A stretch of 64,000 nucleotides of DNA. Origin: Paragonimus westermani. Lineage: Eukaryota > Platyhelminthes > Trematoda > Plagiorchiida > Troglotrematidae. The notes under the pieces are model-generated. The model was not told the origin of the DNA, did no database searches, and saw only the letters and a list, made by a program, of their open reading frames with translations. Where the stretch lies: positions 1-64,000 of the forward strand of contig QNGE01003805.1 in NCBI GenBank assembly GCA_008508345.1, in the 5' to 3' direction. The position numbers were made by a program, and so were the translations under genes. This document shows positions 11,635 through 22,613 of the stretch, one piece after another. Numbering within the stretch: position 1 is the first letter of the stretch; each line of letters opens with the position of its first letter.

Positions 11635-13099
11635 CCCGCGATTAGGACTTCCGAGACAGGTCGAGATCACAGAACTCATTAAACCTGCAAGGCGATATTT
11701 TAGATTGGTAAGTATGACCGTGCACTTGGCAGTTAATGGCAACCTTCTTTATCTTGCTTATGAAGTTATTCCTGTAAGACATGTTGTTAATCGAGTTTTT
11801 CTTACAGCTGTACACAACGTATCTTCCAGCCTAATTTCAACAGAAAGTACTCAATGGGTCATATTCAATCATCCACAAAATTGTCTTAAGCTGCGCCTAC
11901 TTTACATATTCACACAATGCTCACTTGATCATCTTAACCAGACAAATTTTATTTCTCTGAATGGCAGATGCAAATCAATTTGGTTTTGTTCCTTAGCTTG
12001 CAGTAATGGGAAACTGCCGTTTCTTCTTCTGGGGGAGTAAGATATCCAAAAACCTATTACAACTGGTAATTAGTGAGGGATTTTGTCTACCACAATACTA
12101 TTATATAATAGTTTAGGCAGAACGCACATATATTGCTTTCTAATTTACAGGTTTGAACGTTCAGCTGGATCGCGAGTAAGCCGATCACTTGATTGTCAGT
12201 GCTACGTCTTCCACTGAATTGTAGTTTGCCTCAGGCTTTTCCTAAAATAATGTTCTACAGATGTATGCCGGCAGTGTTCTCCACAGAGTACAATATCTTC
12301 TTATCCCCTGCAAATGTTTCTTTGAAACTGGTTCGCTATTATTATGATGCATGCTAATTAGTGCCTTAAAAGAGTGTTTTACGATTGGCTGTTGCCGACT
12401 TTCCATGATATAAGTTGGAAATATGTCAGCCTGGAAAAATCTCTTGAAAGCTCAATTGATGTCGGATCACGTCTCGTCTGTGATGTAATTTTAAGAGCGA
12501 TATTTCATAAATCAACAGAGTTAATAATTACAGAAAATAAGTGTTAACCACTTGATATTCCTAAGTGCCTCAAAATACCACTTGCCACACTTTTTATCAT
12601 GTGTACTTCAACAATTTAGTACTGCAACTTTTCGATTTGAGTAGACTGTGTGAATGTTTTTGAGGGGTGTATATTATGACTGGAAACATAATCACTAGCA
12701 AACAGAAAACGATATCAACGAGGATGAAATTTCAAAACCGACATGATAAGAAACTGGTAGGTACTTCTCACTGTTTTACCGGTATACACTTGATGGAATT
12801 TGGCCAACTAAACAATTCTGACGGCCACAAAAGTAAAACTTCTGAGAGCACAAATCTCTTTTGTTAGTGATAGAAAAACCTGAGGGGTCGCTAGTATGAA
12901 GATCTGGTTGCAGCTAGTGAAGGCTGCCAGTCTATATTGACTGTTTCTTCTCATGTGAGAACCGTCGTCATTTTACACGCCAATGTTAAATAAATACCGG
13001 TAAATTTGTTGCTCACAACAGTGGCGACCCAGCACATAATAACCTCAACTAGAAACCTAGAGGGCCACAGGCTTCATTCCTCATCTAGACCATCTCTAC
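11635..13099. other. Unassigned stretch
   Basis: It holds a 111-codon plus-strand frame at 11705-12040 that has no proper start or splice context and a 66-codon frame at 12667-12867. A good minus-strand acceptor (GCTCTCAG near 12845) precedes short open frames but no phase-compatible donor was found. No element domains were seen. Confidence 0.4.
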
Positions 13100-13322
13100 C
13101 TGATCGGTTCAAGCAAAGTCAAAACTGTTTTTGAAAATTTGGCTTGAGAATGAGCATTAAGATAAGACGATGCAATAGAAGTGACACTTTCAGACACTGA
13201 CTCTATAGCCAGTACAGGATGGCAGACCAAAACGAACTGCGTCCATCGAAGCTGACTAGGTGTGGATTTGTTACAATTTAGCAATACGAATAACGTGCTG
13301 TTTTCTAACTTGTCAACGAGCA
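13100..13322 (-). CDS. Candidate internal exon 2 of an unrecognised minus-strand gene
   Basis: The segment is 223 nt: two bases, 73 open codons, two bases. It is preceded by the tract TTCTGTCTTCTGATAAG and followed by CAG|GTAGAG (donor bases at 13099-13094). Two in-frame stops sit immediately above the acceptor, so the frame is only usable if spliced. The residues look protein-like and hydrophobic in the middle (FVLVCHPVLAIESV). The two leading bases TG join the single A left by the exon at 13543-13696 to make ATG (Met), so the two exons agree in phase across a 220-nt intron. The next exon should supply one base; it was not found. No domain is recognised. Confidence 0.3.
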
Positions 13323-13542
13323 CTTATCAGAAGACAGAATTGGTCTGACGCCACACAATCCTGGGAAAAAGTTCGACTCGGTGCATTTTAGTAAAAAGCT
13401 TTACGATTCATAAGTCAATGGATTAAAGAACTTTTTAAATAGAATTCATGCATTTGAAAATCTCGTATATGAATGATAAATTTGCCAACCAAATAAAATA
13501 GCGCCTGATTGTCAATTTTACAGCTCACTTCATGCGGTTTAC

Positions 13543-13696
13543 TTGCAGAGTCCCCTGTATACATTGTCGCTTTCTGTTTGCCGGAAGCAGCACCAAAAGC
13601 GGCTTTTGTCACGCCTTCCATCGTCCAGAAATTGCCATGTGGCTGGGAAATTTGGCACACTGGGAGGGCAAATCCTTCGTTTGGGTTGATAAACAT
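13543..13696 (-). CDS. Candidate first coding exon of the same minus-strand gene
   Basis: ATG at 13696, with an in-frame TAA two codons above it and an AT-rich leader, opens 51 codons plus one base (MFINPNEGFALPV... to ...TGDSA). It ends at a medium-quality donor, GCAA|GTAAAC, at 13542. A second possible donor, GAA|GTGAGC, lies 12 nt further on in phase 0 and would not join the downstream exon in frame. The encoded stretch is rich in Gly, Ala, Phe and Pro with no signal peptide or membrane helix. No family is recognised. Opposite-strand frames over the same bases are open too, so strand choice rests on the splice and phase agreement. Confidence 0.28.
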
Positions 13697-15039
13697 AATT
13701 TAAATTAATTAATTAATGAGCCAAAGATAGCCCGAGGACAATGTCCGGCATAATCGCCCTCAAAATATCCTATCAAAATCGTACACAGATCAATCTTCTC
13801 AGACACTCTTAAAGTGGTATTTGGAAACGAAATGAGAAGTGTCAGCAGTATTCGTAATCAATAATAACTATCGCGTATTCCCTCTTCTTCATATGTTCAG
13901 AAGTGATTTGCCTTGGTGCTGAGCTTGTCCCGATGCGTGTGCGACTAACCAAACTGGACCGCCTTTTAACTGCATTGTATTTAGCAATGTTTTGTGTGAT
14001 TATTTTTCTAAATCTCCTCTCTACACTCTGCCATGTGTAAGCATCCCATGATCTCGCTATTTATGTGAACACGTTCACGTGATTCCCGGATTAGGCTACA
14101 GCTATTCAGAATTATCGGATAACTGTCGTGATTAGACATTTTTGGATGTTGGCTATGAACAAAATAGAAATTTCCAGTAACATGCACAAGTCTTCTGATT
14201 CCATTTTCCGAACCATTGCAGAAGTTGCTTATCTTAAATTTCTCACCACAAATTCGCCAGCCTTTTTCGAGTGAGCAAGTAACCGGTAGTCCTCATTGAT
14301 TAGTAGTCAGAGGGAATTACAAAAGGCGATTCGGTTACAGTCGTAGCAATGAAGCACGTGGTGCTGCAACTGCTTAAACAAAGGGCAGTCAAATGCATTG
14401 GAAGACTCAGCAATAGAAACCGAGAGCTGGGAGGATTTGGCACCCAGCAGAATCGTTTACAGCGGCTGCAACCACCAAAACATTTCTAGATTTTGCGCAA
14501 AGCTTCCAGTATACAGATTTCTTCCGTGTAATTTACAATTTCACTTACTGATAGCCTATAAAGTCTTGTGCCAAAACAAACGACAAAATGATTAAAACAA
14601 GTGATAATTCACATAATCCCAAATAGCTCGTGAATTTACATTTTTAAAAATTAAGGGAACCGACTGGCATTTCTGCACAAGAGCTCGCTCGTTATTAGAC
14701 ATCTGACGACGAGTAATCATTTGTACACGTAATATTCATTAAATTGACCATCTAGAGTGCAATACTGGAACGCGGTGAATAATCTCTGTAAGGCAGAAGA
14801 ACTGGCGTATACTCAGTTATCTTTCAAGTACGACTTGCTGGCTTATACCATCACTTGAACATTCAGATGTGATTAGCAGAACGGGTTGATCCATTAAACT
14901 ATGCACCCACTTATTTTAAGTCTTATTCATTTGTCATTCAAATGAGCAAACTTTCCCGGTCGCTCGTTGTGTATATTTCCCTGCTTGTACTTCCGGTATC
15001 ATTTATGTTTATCCATTTGTCAGACGTTTGCCTATGCAG
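13697..15039. other. Non-coding stretch
   Basis: A short run of TTAA-type repeats lies near 13700-13715. A plus-strand frame at 14398-14595 has a GTG/ATT-type start only. I see no gene or mobile element in it. Confidence 0.4.
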
Positions 15040-15168
15040 GTACTTGAGCATCATGCCTCTGGGCCTTACAGCAGACGTCCATCGACTGGATAGTTCGGCA
15101 TACCTCATCAATGAGAGCTCTGCATTTTGTTTGGCTTACTCAGTCAAGAGTGTTGAAAATGGAGGCTG
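15040..15168 (+). CDS. Possible exon upstream of the 15.4-16.4 kb gene, doubtful
   Basis: A good acceptor (GTTTGCCTATGCAG, ending 15039) is followed by one base, 42 open codons and two bases before a weak donor, CTG|GTAAAC. The open residues include YLSIMPLGLTADVHRLD. Joined directly to the exon at 15422 the two phases fit, but the junction codon would be TGA. Using the tandem acceptor six bases further (exon starting 15428) gives TGC instead. Either the exon is not real, the later acceptor is used, or this segment belongs elsewhere. Confidence 0.15.
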
Positions 15169-15421
15169 GTAAACATATGCTAATGAGCACAAGGGTCGAT
15201 ACATCGTAAACTGCGGACAGGAACTTATCTACATTTTTTCACCACTCAAAGGTGATAGCGCTACTGATAACATAACCAAGAGACAACGGAACAATTAACA
15301 AAACATGTTTTGCACTTCAATTACGTGTTCGATTCACCTCCACGTCAGATTCGGGCCCCCAAATGAACGATATATTGCATGTACATGCGTTTAATAGTTA
15401 ATGTTTCGTCTGTTTCTGTAG

Positions 15422-15624
15422 AACAAGCTACAATAGTTACATTTTGCGACGACCATCCGAACGTATTTGGGAGCATTTCCTTTGTGTAGCTAGCTTGAGA
15501 ATCGATAAAAGCTTGTTCATCACGGTTGCTACACACTTGGTCAAATCAAACCATCTGACCAACCCGGTCAGTACGTTTAAGTTAGTCCGCTTAGTCTGTG
15601 CTCTGCAACTGGAGCACACCACAG
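15422..15624 (+). CDS. Candidate internal exon, unrecognised gene
   Basis: The acceptor is CGTCTGTTTCTGTAG (ending 15421) and the donor is a consensus CAG|GTGAGT (15625-15630). The 203 nt hold one base, 67 open codons and one base; the other two frames are closed by stops. The residues include SERIWEHFLCVASLRIDK and a Val/Leu-rich second half. The single trailing G is completed by GT at the next acceptor (16179), so the frame continues into a terminal exon. I recognise no domain. An open minus-strand frame over the same bases exists, but the splice signals and phase favour the plus strand. Confidence 0.4.
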
Positions 15625-16178
15625 GTGAGTTACTGCAAACCTCAGAGGCTATTGCCGTTCGCTGACAGGCCTCTGTCATGCGCAAAATAGTGTCGAGGAA
15701 TGACAATCTCCCCTGGCCATGCATTCATACCTCGGATAAATATGTTCAACGAACGCGTTAATTATTTCACAAACGTTTACAATCCACATGATTGATGTTA
15801 AGTAATCATAATTTTGTCCGCAGTTTAGGCTATTAGAATTCACGTTGGTTTGTCCGAAAAGCGCTGCCCCTGTACCGGGACTATTTTTGCCAACCCGCTT
15901 GCACGAGGCTGTCAATATCTACCATTCAAGTGGCATTTAGGTTAGACTGACGTTGACTTGTCTGATCTCATCGGCCTGCCCATTCTGTTTACCCATTTAA
16001 TACTTACCCTGAAAGATAGTGCTGTAGATACTATGTACCCACCGTCAAAATCATTCACAGAATATAAGGTATTTCGCAATATCATTTTACCTTGCACATG
16101 TTAGGTTAAAAATTAGATTGACGTGGACGGGCGTGATTAAAACGATTGACTACCCCGTTCTGTGGTGTATCTTTTAAG

Positions 16179-16429
16179 GTGTAATAATTAGCATTCAGTC
16201 AACAAGAATTTTGATTTGTCGTTCACTGACTGAACACCCAAGCGACTGCAAATATCTTTGCAGTTTAGAACTTCGCACTGCTGAACTCCCGTCCTCAAGC
16301 CTGAAGGTTGCTGCGACCAAACAGATTATCACAACTAAATCCGGTATTAGGGCAGACGTTCTTGAAGCGTACCAATGGTTGAAAGACAAAACAGTGACTT
16401 ACATTATACTACCTGCCAAACTGAACTGA
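16179..16429 (+). CDS. Candidate terminal exon of the same gene
   Basis: The acceptor is GGTGTATCTTTTAAG (ending 16178). The exon begins GT, completing the codon left open at 15624, then runs 82 open codons to TGA at 16427-16429. The C-terminus is charged and helical-looking (IRADVLEAYQWLKDKTV), preceded by a Ser/Leu/Lys stretch. AATAAA follows 35 nt after the stop. The combination of acceptor, matching phase, stop and poly(A) signal makes this one of the better gene models in the window. Family unknown. A minus-strand frame that ends at GTAAGT (ATG 16085, donor 16007) lies inside the intron and competes for part of the region. Confidence 0.4.
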
Positions 16430-16464
16430 GATTATTTGTACTCGAGTATGGCAATTATGGTTCC

Positions 16465-16470
16465 AATAAA
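16465..16470 (+). terminator. Poly(A) signal AATAAA of the 15.4-16.4 kb gene
   Basis: Canonical hexamer in TTCCAATAAACTG, 35 nt after the TGA that ends the candidate terminal exon. The following bases are moderately GT-rich. Confidence 0.4.
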
Positions 16471-18640
16471 CTGTGAAGTGAGCATTAATATTGCATGAAA
16501 GTTTCTGTTTCATTAGATATTGGATTGTGGCTTGAATTTTTCGAAGCATTTTCAGTCAAACAAATCAACCCATCTGTGTACCCGTAACACGTCTGCATGA
16601 AAGTCCTGGCGGGTCGGCTACATAAAAAGTTACGGATTACACGAACATCATTGCGTCGCTCCCACTCCTCATTTCTGAGTCAACTGAATACATCTCTGTG
16701 CTTAAGCTGTTGAAGCTGTTAATTCCTATAACACTGTACAGCGCAAATCCTTCGGTAACTCTGACGTAACCCCACATTATCAGTCGTATTACTTGGTGGA
16801 GAAACCACAGCTGCCATGACCAATGTTCTTTCGTTGAAGTCTTGTTTTTGATTACAAGGAACAATTCAGTCAGCCGAGTGATATTCACTCATTCGTCTCT
16901 CACTTAACCGGGCAGTAGTTCAAATTATAATCCATGTCAATTCGCACTTTATTGAGCCAACCAGATACATTTACCGCTTCCTAGCTTAAATTAGTACTTC
17001 AAAGGTAACTACGAATGCATCGATTAAAATACATTGCGAGTCGTAGTCAAAAATAAAATTTTTGGTTCTTAACTTTACCACTGGTTTTCAAACTACTACA
17101 ATCTAACCAACTGTACTGTTCCAGTGGTTTTCGAATGTTCCATATATAATAGGAGCAAAAATGTTGGTTAAAGTGGATTGAACATCTGTGCCCACAACAA
17201 GAGTGCGCCTCGTCAATAACCAGACTTGAAAATGGAATCAAATAACTGCACAATTATGCTTCACAGAATGACAAAATCCTACGAATTTTAACTTAAAACC
17301 ACCCCATGTTAGTTGCTTTTTGTACGGTTATTAAAGGAACTAACGTCAACGACCATCATTCTGTTAAAATAATCTGAAAAACATCGAATCAATGTTCAAC
17401 ATGTTCATGAGATGCAAGGTGAACGGATAACGCGATTATGTGACTAAAAAGGATGTGTACATCAACCACCGTATCAATTGACTGAGAGGAGACATTATTG
17501 TTCATTGGTGACTTCATGTTCTGGTTGTCTGGCAGAAAATTTTCATATCACTCTGAAAATCAGTGTGAAATTTCGCATTTTATTCACCAAACAACCGAGG
17601 TTATTGGCGCAAATTTATCCCTCCATTCAGTTGGCAAACACAGTTATGGTTTCTTCGTAGATTTCTCTGCTTTAATACACACACGAGTTAACTTGGAAAA
17701 TAGCAAGCTCAGCTTAAACTGTTACATCGAATTTTCACTGGTGCAAAACATTTCTTTCATCAAAAGCCTTCGAGTTGGTAAAATCCATGCTCACCATACA
17801 GGTGAACGCATGTGTAAAGAAACCGGTTATCACTCATTAAGTTCATGATTCAATATAGAAAACGCAGTGTACCAGTTCACTTATCAGTCACAGGCGTTAA
17901 ATCCCGTTGAAAATGACAGTCGTCTTTAAATTACAGTTAAGGGTGAATGTGATTGCAATGATGGTAATAGTATTACGTCACGCAGTCGTCCCTTGAAACC
18001 AGATCGATGTCACTTTACATCTTGTTAAACCGTTACGTTTTTACCTTATACAGCAAACGGATTAACAGTTAGGGATTGCCTTGTGGCTTTTGTCAGCTAC
18101 ATATGACTCTATGTATTCAAACATAAACACAGTGTTCCACCATCAAAATAAATGCGGTGAATATCTACTGTGCTGTTATTTTCTAAATTACATAGTTAGG
18201 CATTTCCTTGTTCACAAATTTATACATTCAAAATATTTATCTCGAACTCACTCATACTCATTTTTCATCCACCCACAATTTCTTCTGATCGCCAGTAGGG
18301 TTTTCACCTAACATCGTTGCACCAGCCCAAACAGTTTATTTGCAGATCTGCTTTTCTAATTCATCCAAGGTTTTCCAAATGAGAATATCTTTCAGCTTCC
18401 TCCTAATTTAACGAACAGAGAAAAGCGGTGCATGGTTCTTCAACAGTCATACTAGAGGGGCAAACAAACAAACAGGACGAAATATGGCAGTTATATACTA
18501 CCTGAGATAGCGAGAGTAACGATATATAAAAGGAGTGAGAAGTGATTGGTCTTGCCTGAATAGAAAAGCTGTGCACGAGCTGTATTAGGTGCAATTTAGA
18601 AGCGAGGATTACAGGACGGTTGACTGCCTTAAAGCGAAAT
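16471..18640. other. Unassigned stretch
   Basis: It contains a minus-strand 83-codon frame (16637-16888), a minus-strand frame with a VIDEAH run (17047-17253) and a plus-strand 116-codon frame (17498-17848). None has a proper start plus splice or poly(A) context. No mobile element was recognised. Confidence 0.4.
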
Positions 18641-18715
18641 ATGGAGATGTCGTTTAAAATCGTGTTTGTGTTATTTTTGTTGCTTGATATCAGTTATGAT
18701 AGTAATGTTGTATAA
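18641..18715 (+). CDS. Tiny frame resembling a signal peptide, doubtful
   Basis: ATG at 18641 (AAATATGG context) opens 24 codons to TAA. Residues 5-15 are strongly hydrophobic after a Lys (FKIVFVLFLLLD), the pattern of a secretory signal. It could be the start of a secreted-protein exon or a chance T-rich run. Only a weak donor (GATA|GTAATG) is available before the stop. Confidence 0.12.
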   Translation: MEMSFKIVFVLFLLLDISYDSNVV

Positions 18716-18727
18716 CAGGCAGTTTCA

Positions 18728-18751
18728 TTGTGAGTAGTATACTACTCACAA
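18728..18751. repeat. Perfect 24-bp palindrome
   Basis: The half-site ttgtgagtagta is followed directly by its reverse complement with no spacer. A partial echo (agtagtata) follows at 18751-18759. There is no evidence for a binding protein. Confidence 0.8.
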
Positions 18752-19855
18752 GTAGTATATTGCCCACAAGCGACATTCAGGCACAAGAGGACAAGCCCCG
18801 AACACAACGGACAAGAAAAGACTATCGGAACAGTGTGTACATGCTGTGTGAGAACTTTCAGGAAGGTGAATGACAACGTACTGTCACCCAATGTATGTGA
18901 GTGCATGTATGTTGTGCGAATGAGTGTACGCGTTTGTGGTTTAGTTTTTGGCATGACCTGTACGGAAGTTTGCGCAGTAAACGAACTCGTATCCCACGCG
19001 GCTTTTGCGGACACGACAGTAAGAATCACAGTGTATTGTCCGGGTTAGAATAAGAGCCACAATCTATAAAAAGCTCTTTTGTAAGAACAGTTAAGAGTCT
19101 GCGAGTTATCAGACGTAATATTTGACATATTGCTCCACCTCGGCTTTTCCAGGCGGTAGGATAAGTAGCATATATACCGATAACAGTGGATAGACAGATC
19201 GTAATATGTAGACCAACCCAAGTTGCAGAAAAACATCATTCGCTTAAATCTGTTGTAATTGCCGGGTAAACCTTGCTGGTTTTGCCATTCCCTCAACAAG
19301 CAAACTGCTTGTGGCGTGTCTTATTGTATGCAGTTAGAGAGAGCCTCACGATAAGACAGTCAGATGTACCAACTCTGATATGCCGGTGAAATGCAAAAAG
19401 CTGTGTTTTATCGAAGAGGCTCAAATCGAGATGTGCGCCTAGAAGTTTAAGAAAGGTCAATGTATGTAAGTCAAGTCAACTGAGAAACGGGGTATCAGCC
19501 CGGCTAAAATCAGGGCAAACACATAATGACGTTTTAAGAACATCCATGTGAGCTGTTGAAATCCAAAAACAAGCGTCGAGTGAAACTAGCAGAACAGTTG
19601 GTATTTAGGTGAAGGTTACATGCCAGGACGGAATGAAATACACTAAAAAATCTCGACCTATACTCGACAATTAGGTGAATCAAATGGGTAGACAGAAATC
19701 ACACGTACTAATGCAATGGAGCACAAACTTAAGTGATAACACCTACACCAGAACTTTTGAAACAAACAAAGATCCGCGCAGTGATACTGGCAACTCCCAA
19801 CTTGGAGAACTGTCTTCTAGACTCCCTCATACAGTTTTCTGCATCGTGATAGTAT
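18752..19855. other. Non-coding stretch with a TG-rich patch
   Basis: The segment near 18880-18950 is rich in TG and TGTG steps, which opens frames on both strands by composition. Nothing else was identified. Confidence 0.4.
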
Positions 19856-20064
19856 TCAAGTTGCAGGTCCGTAAAGTTGTTGAATATTGTTCGCTTCAAC
19901 TATGTTGCTGAGTGGAAAATGGACTTCTTTAATCGCGGGCAAAGATAAGTACATTATACCGATGTTACGATTTCGATGTGCAACTCTCCGTCTCAGCAAC
20001 TTTTTGATTCGCTCATTTGGTCTTCCATGAAGTATGGTCCCTCTTATCATCCGCTGCTTTGTCA
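19856..20064 (-). CDS. Candidate terminal exon, Arg-rich, unrecognised
   Basis: A very good acceptor tract (CCATCGCTTCTTTTATCCAG) precedes two bases and 68 open codons ending in TGA. The N-terminal half is basic (RPNERIKKLLRRRVAHRNRN), which could be a nuclear-localisation or RNA-binding stretch. The C-terminal half is mixed and ends QLYGPAT. No AATAAA follows nearby. It lies on the same strand as open segments at 20.25-20.43, 21.28-21.45, 22.27-22.49 and 22.61-22.82 kb, which may be exons of one gene, but the phases could not be chained convincingly. Confidence 0.27.
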
Positions 20065-20246
20065 CTGGATAAAAGAAGCGATGGAAAGCGGACAGTGCTG
20101 TATGATTTTGAATATTCTTCGGAGTATTTTATCATAATGCTATCAGAATGTTGACGGTTAAAAGAAACAACAAGCTTGAAATGATTCAGCAATGTATTTC
20201 AGAAGGAGCAGAAACGTCCGAAATAGCGCTGGAAAATCGTTCCACT

Positions 20247-20432
20247 TTATGATGAACATGCTTTAGCCTTATGAATGTGCTTCAATTTAATCAGCTTAAC
20301 GAGCGATGAATGGAGAAACAAAGAAAAGTCAGATTGTCCATATTCATACACACAGATATTCACATCATCACTTTGGTCCTCAGGAACTGTAAATTTCAAT
20401 TTGACTATGTTCAGCAGAAACAATTTACTCAA
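20247..20432 (-). CDS. Open segment, possible exon, unrecognised
   Basis: A minus-strand frame of 61 codons ending at TAA. An internal acceptor-like tract (TTGTTTCTGCTGAACATAG) would start a usable exon whose product reads KLKFTVPEDQSDDVNI and continues acidic then hydrophobic-basic. No strong donor lies before the stop. It sits just below the SINE copy at 20.73-20.92 kb, which would then be intronic. Confidence 0.18.
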   Translation of the reverse strand: MSKLFLLNIVKLKFTVPEDQSDDVNICVYEYGQSDFSLFLHSSLVKLIKLKHIHKAKACSS

Positions 20433-20731
20433 AATGTCCGCATGCTTTCAATCGCGTGCCTATTGCAAATGACAGTTCTTATCTAAAACAAAACTTTTCA
20501 TTATTGATTAAGGAAATGATCCCAAGTGAAGAAACTTTAAATTTTTGCGCATCAGAAAGTAAAGCACACGTACGAGTTGAGAAGGTTTACTGAATTCGAA
20601 TCCGCGGTCAGCTGGCGGTTGTTTGAGTAGATTGATTATCAGTGCGTGTATTGTCAATGCAGAACGGCCTGACAGAAATAATGTGCGTTTCCGCTGTGTT
20701 GTCCTGAGCGTGTAAGCTATATTTCCCGAAC

Positions 20732-20917
20732 GGGGATTGGGTTTATTTTCAAGTTGAACATCACTCACATTTGATCGCAGCCTTCGCATTCAGATAGACT
20801 TTCCAGCCAGCCTCTTTCGAGAAGAAGCACTAAACTCGAGTTTCGCTCTCATTAGAGCTCATCAGTAGGGCATATCCTCGCCACGACCGCGAATAATACT
20901 CCGGCCATTCCAATCAT
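20732..20917 (-). repeat. SINE family 1, copy 2 (5'-truncated)
   Basis: Minus-strand 3' part of the family: B-box region (ccgcgaataatactccggcc on plus), then the shared body and a 3' end reading GTTCAACTTGAAAATAAACC. It stops abruptly where the A-box half of the tRNA head should begin, as expected of incomplete reverse transcription. The 3' end matches the copy at 62763 into GGGGATT, which helps define the 3' boundary. Confidence 0.75.
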
Positions 20918-21277
20918 CCTGACTCAACAACAACGAGATTACATGTCACAAACACACATTCTTAACTACAACATGGTTGCTGATAAGCTTAGAGAAAGCG
21001 TGCAATCTCGAATATCGCCAAAATATGTTGTCTGTAGGGTTTCAAAAGTACCGTTCACAACAAGTGTTGTCTTATAACAAGGTGAACCAAAAACCTTCCC
21101 TTCTATGTAAGTGATTCACTCGACGCCCACTTCACTAAACCTGCAATATTACGAATGCGGATATTTCTGCCCCCTTAAGCATTGCCTCATTTATACTCTG
21201 CGTCTTACCATAACATCAAAGGGTTGTAGCGTCCTAGTAAGACTGTAACTTAATAACCGGATTAATTTTACTATTAC

Positions 21278-21445
21278 CTTTCTCATTTTCGGCAGAAAAA
21301 AATTGAATTGAAATTCTGCTCCACACACACGCAATTTATGCCTCAATGCTTCCGAAGTGCTTTTTAAAACCTTTGCGAAGAAGGAGGAAAACAACTCATC
21401 TGTATCACGATTCAATGATTCTGATTGTTTGAGCTTTACGCACAC
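21278..21445 (-). CDS. Open segment ending at a splice donor, possible exon
   Basis: Fifty-six open codons end in phase 0 at AGAAAG|GTAATA (donor bases 21277-21272). The residues are balanced and helical-looking (DTDELFSSFFAKVLKSTSEA) with a basic finish (LPKMRK). The upstream boundary is uncertain: possible acceptors AACAAG and GCGTAAAG have poor pyrimidine tracts. No family is recognised. Confidence 0.22.
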
Positions 21446-22270
21446 AACCTTGTTGGTTTAACTTTTGATATGTTATTACTCAATTTTGGCTGACTGATTA
21501 CGATCAGCATCCACATCCAGCTGAATTTATTTTCGTTTATTGATCTTGAGATTGACACAAATATTTTTTCCCAGTCGTTTCTCCTAGTGTCCTCAACAAG
21601 TTTCTGCTTTCACTTTCTAGTTTGAGTGTTACTGAGATGTTTAAAGAGATGCACATGCATCCTACATTACTAGGGCGTAGCATACAAATAATCGATTGAA
21701 CTGTGACTTGGTTTTGATTCTTTCCTAGTCCATATTGTTTTTCGCATCATATGATTGTGACACTAGTAATCTGTCACTAGTTCCATACGGTTGACTTGTT
21801 CCAGTGATCTGAACTAAGAGTAATGACATCAACTCAAAAAATGGTTACTTTTGTGATTGTCGATAGGATTGCACATAATATGATGGAATCCATCATCCAC
21901 TCCTTGCACACAATTCATTTTGGGCAAAGCATTTCAACAATGCCCTAACGTGTTGACAACAAACTAATCTAGACAGTTAACCAATTAGCAGAGTCACCGT
22001 TTCTCCCCGAAGGACGTTAGTTGGCTTCGCGAGAAGAAAGCTTATAACAGCTGTAAAAATCTGGAAGCCAATTAACATTGAAACACTATACAAAAGGCCC
22101 TTTTATATTATTACTATTTATGCACTATGTTTTTGAAGGTTTTTCTTAATATAGTTACTAACGGTCTGAACAACTTTGGTGTTTGAAATGTCTACAATTG
22201 TGGAACAGTTAGTAGACCGTCAGTACATTCCGGTAACCTAACGCAAGACTCGAATAGATTGTCTCTTCCG

Positions 22271-22486
22271 TCATAAAATTAGTTCACTTATTCTGCCAAC
22301 AGAGATTTCAAAGATCATCCTATGGTTTGATAGTGCTAATTGAGAGAGATTAGTATCAAAGGCACGTTTTATTATCGTTTCCAACTGATAATCATGACCA
22401 AAGCTTACAATGGTTCTGTCGGAATAAAATTCGGTCATTTTCAAGCCCACATGATTCAGAATCCCCTTCGAGACACCCGAGTTCAC
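22271..22486 (-). CDS. Open segment, possible terminal exon, unrecognised
   Basis: A minus-strand frame of 71 codons to TGA, extendable upstream by three codons to an acceptor-like GATATTTTAG. Composition is protein-like with alternating hydrophobic and charged residues (TEFYSDRTIVSFGHDYQLE). It is part of the minus-strand cluster at 19.9-22.9 kb. No poly(A) signal follows. Confidence 0.2.
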   Translation of the reverse strand: MNSGVSKGILNHVGLKMTEFYSDRTIVSFGHDYQLETIIKRAFDTNLSQLALSNHRMIFEISVGRISELIL

Positions 22487-22613
22487 TTTCTTAGTCTAAA
22501 ATATCTCATTTAACTCCTAAAATGGTCCACAGCCAAAACTGCGAGGACCGTTTTACCGTGCGTTTTAATGAACCTTAGATTATTGGTATTTTGCACACTG
22601 GTAATACACATTT

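Noticed and set aside
9503..13696. Similarity between the frames near 9.55 and 13.63 kb (VQKLP...EIW on plus; QIS...GNF on minus) as a repeat
   Set aside because: By eye the nucleotide match is only about 60% over some 60 bases with a gap, within what chance gives when scanning this much sequence.
16008..16085. Minus-strand first exon (MILRNTLYSVNDFDGG, donor AGG|GTAAGT)
   Set aside because: Good donor and ATG, but it lies within the intron of the better-supported plus-strand model and no phase-compatible next exon with a good acceptor was found.
20508..20789. Frame beginning MRRLRSNVSDVQLENKPNP, repeated at 62.6-62.8 kb and partly at 11.3 kb, as a protein family
   Set aside because: The shared residues are the translated 3' end of SINE family 1; the frames diverge completely once the SINE ends.
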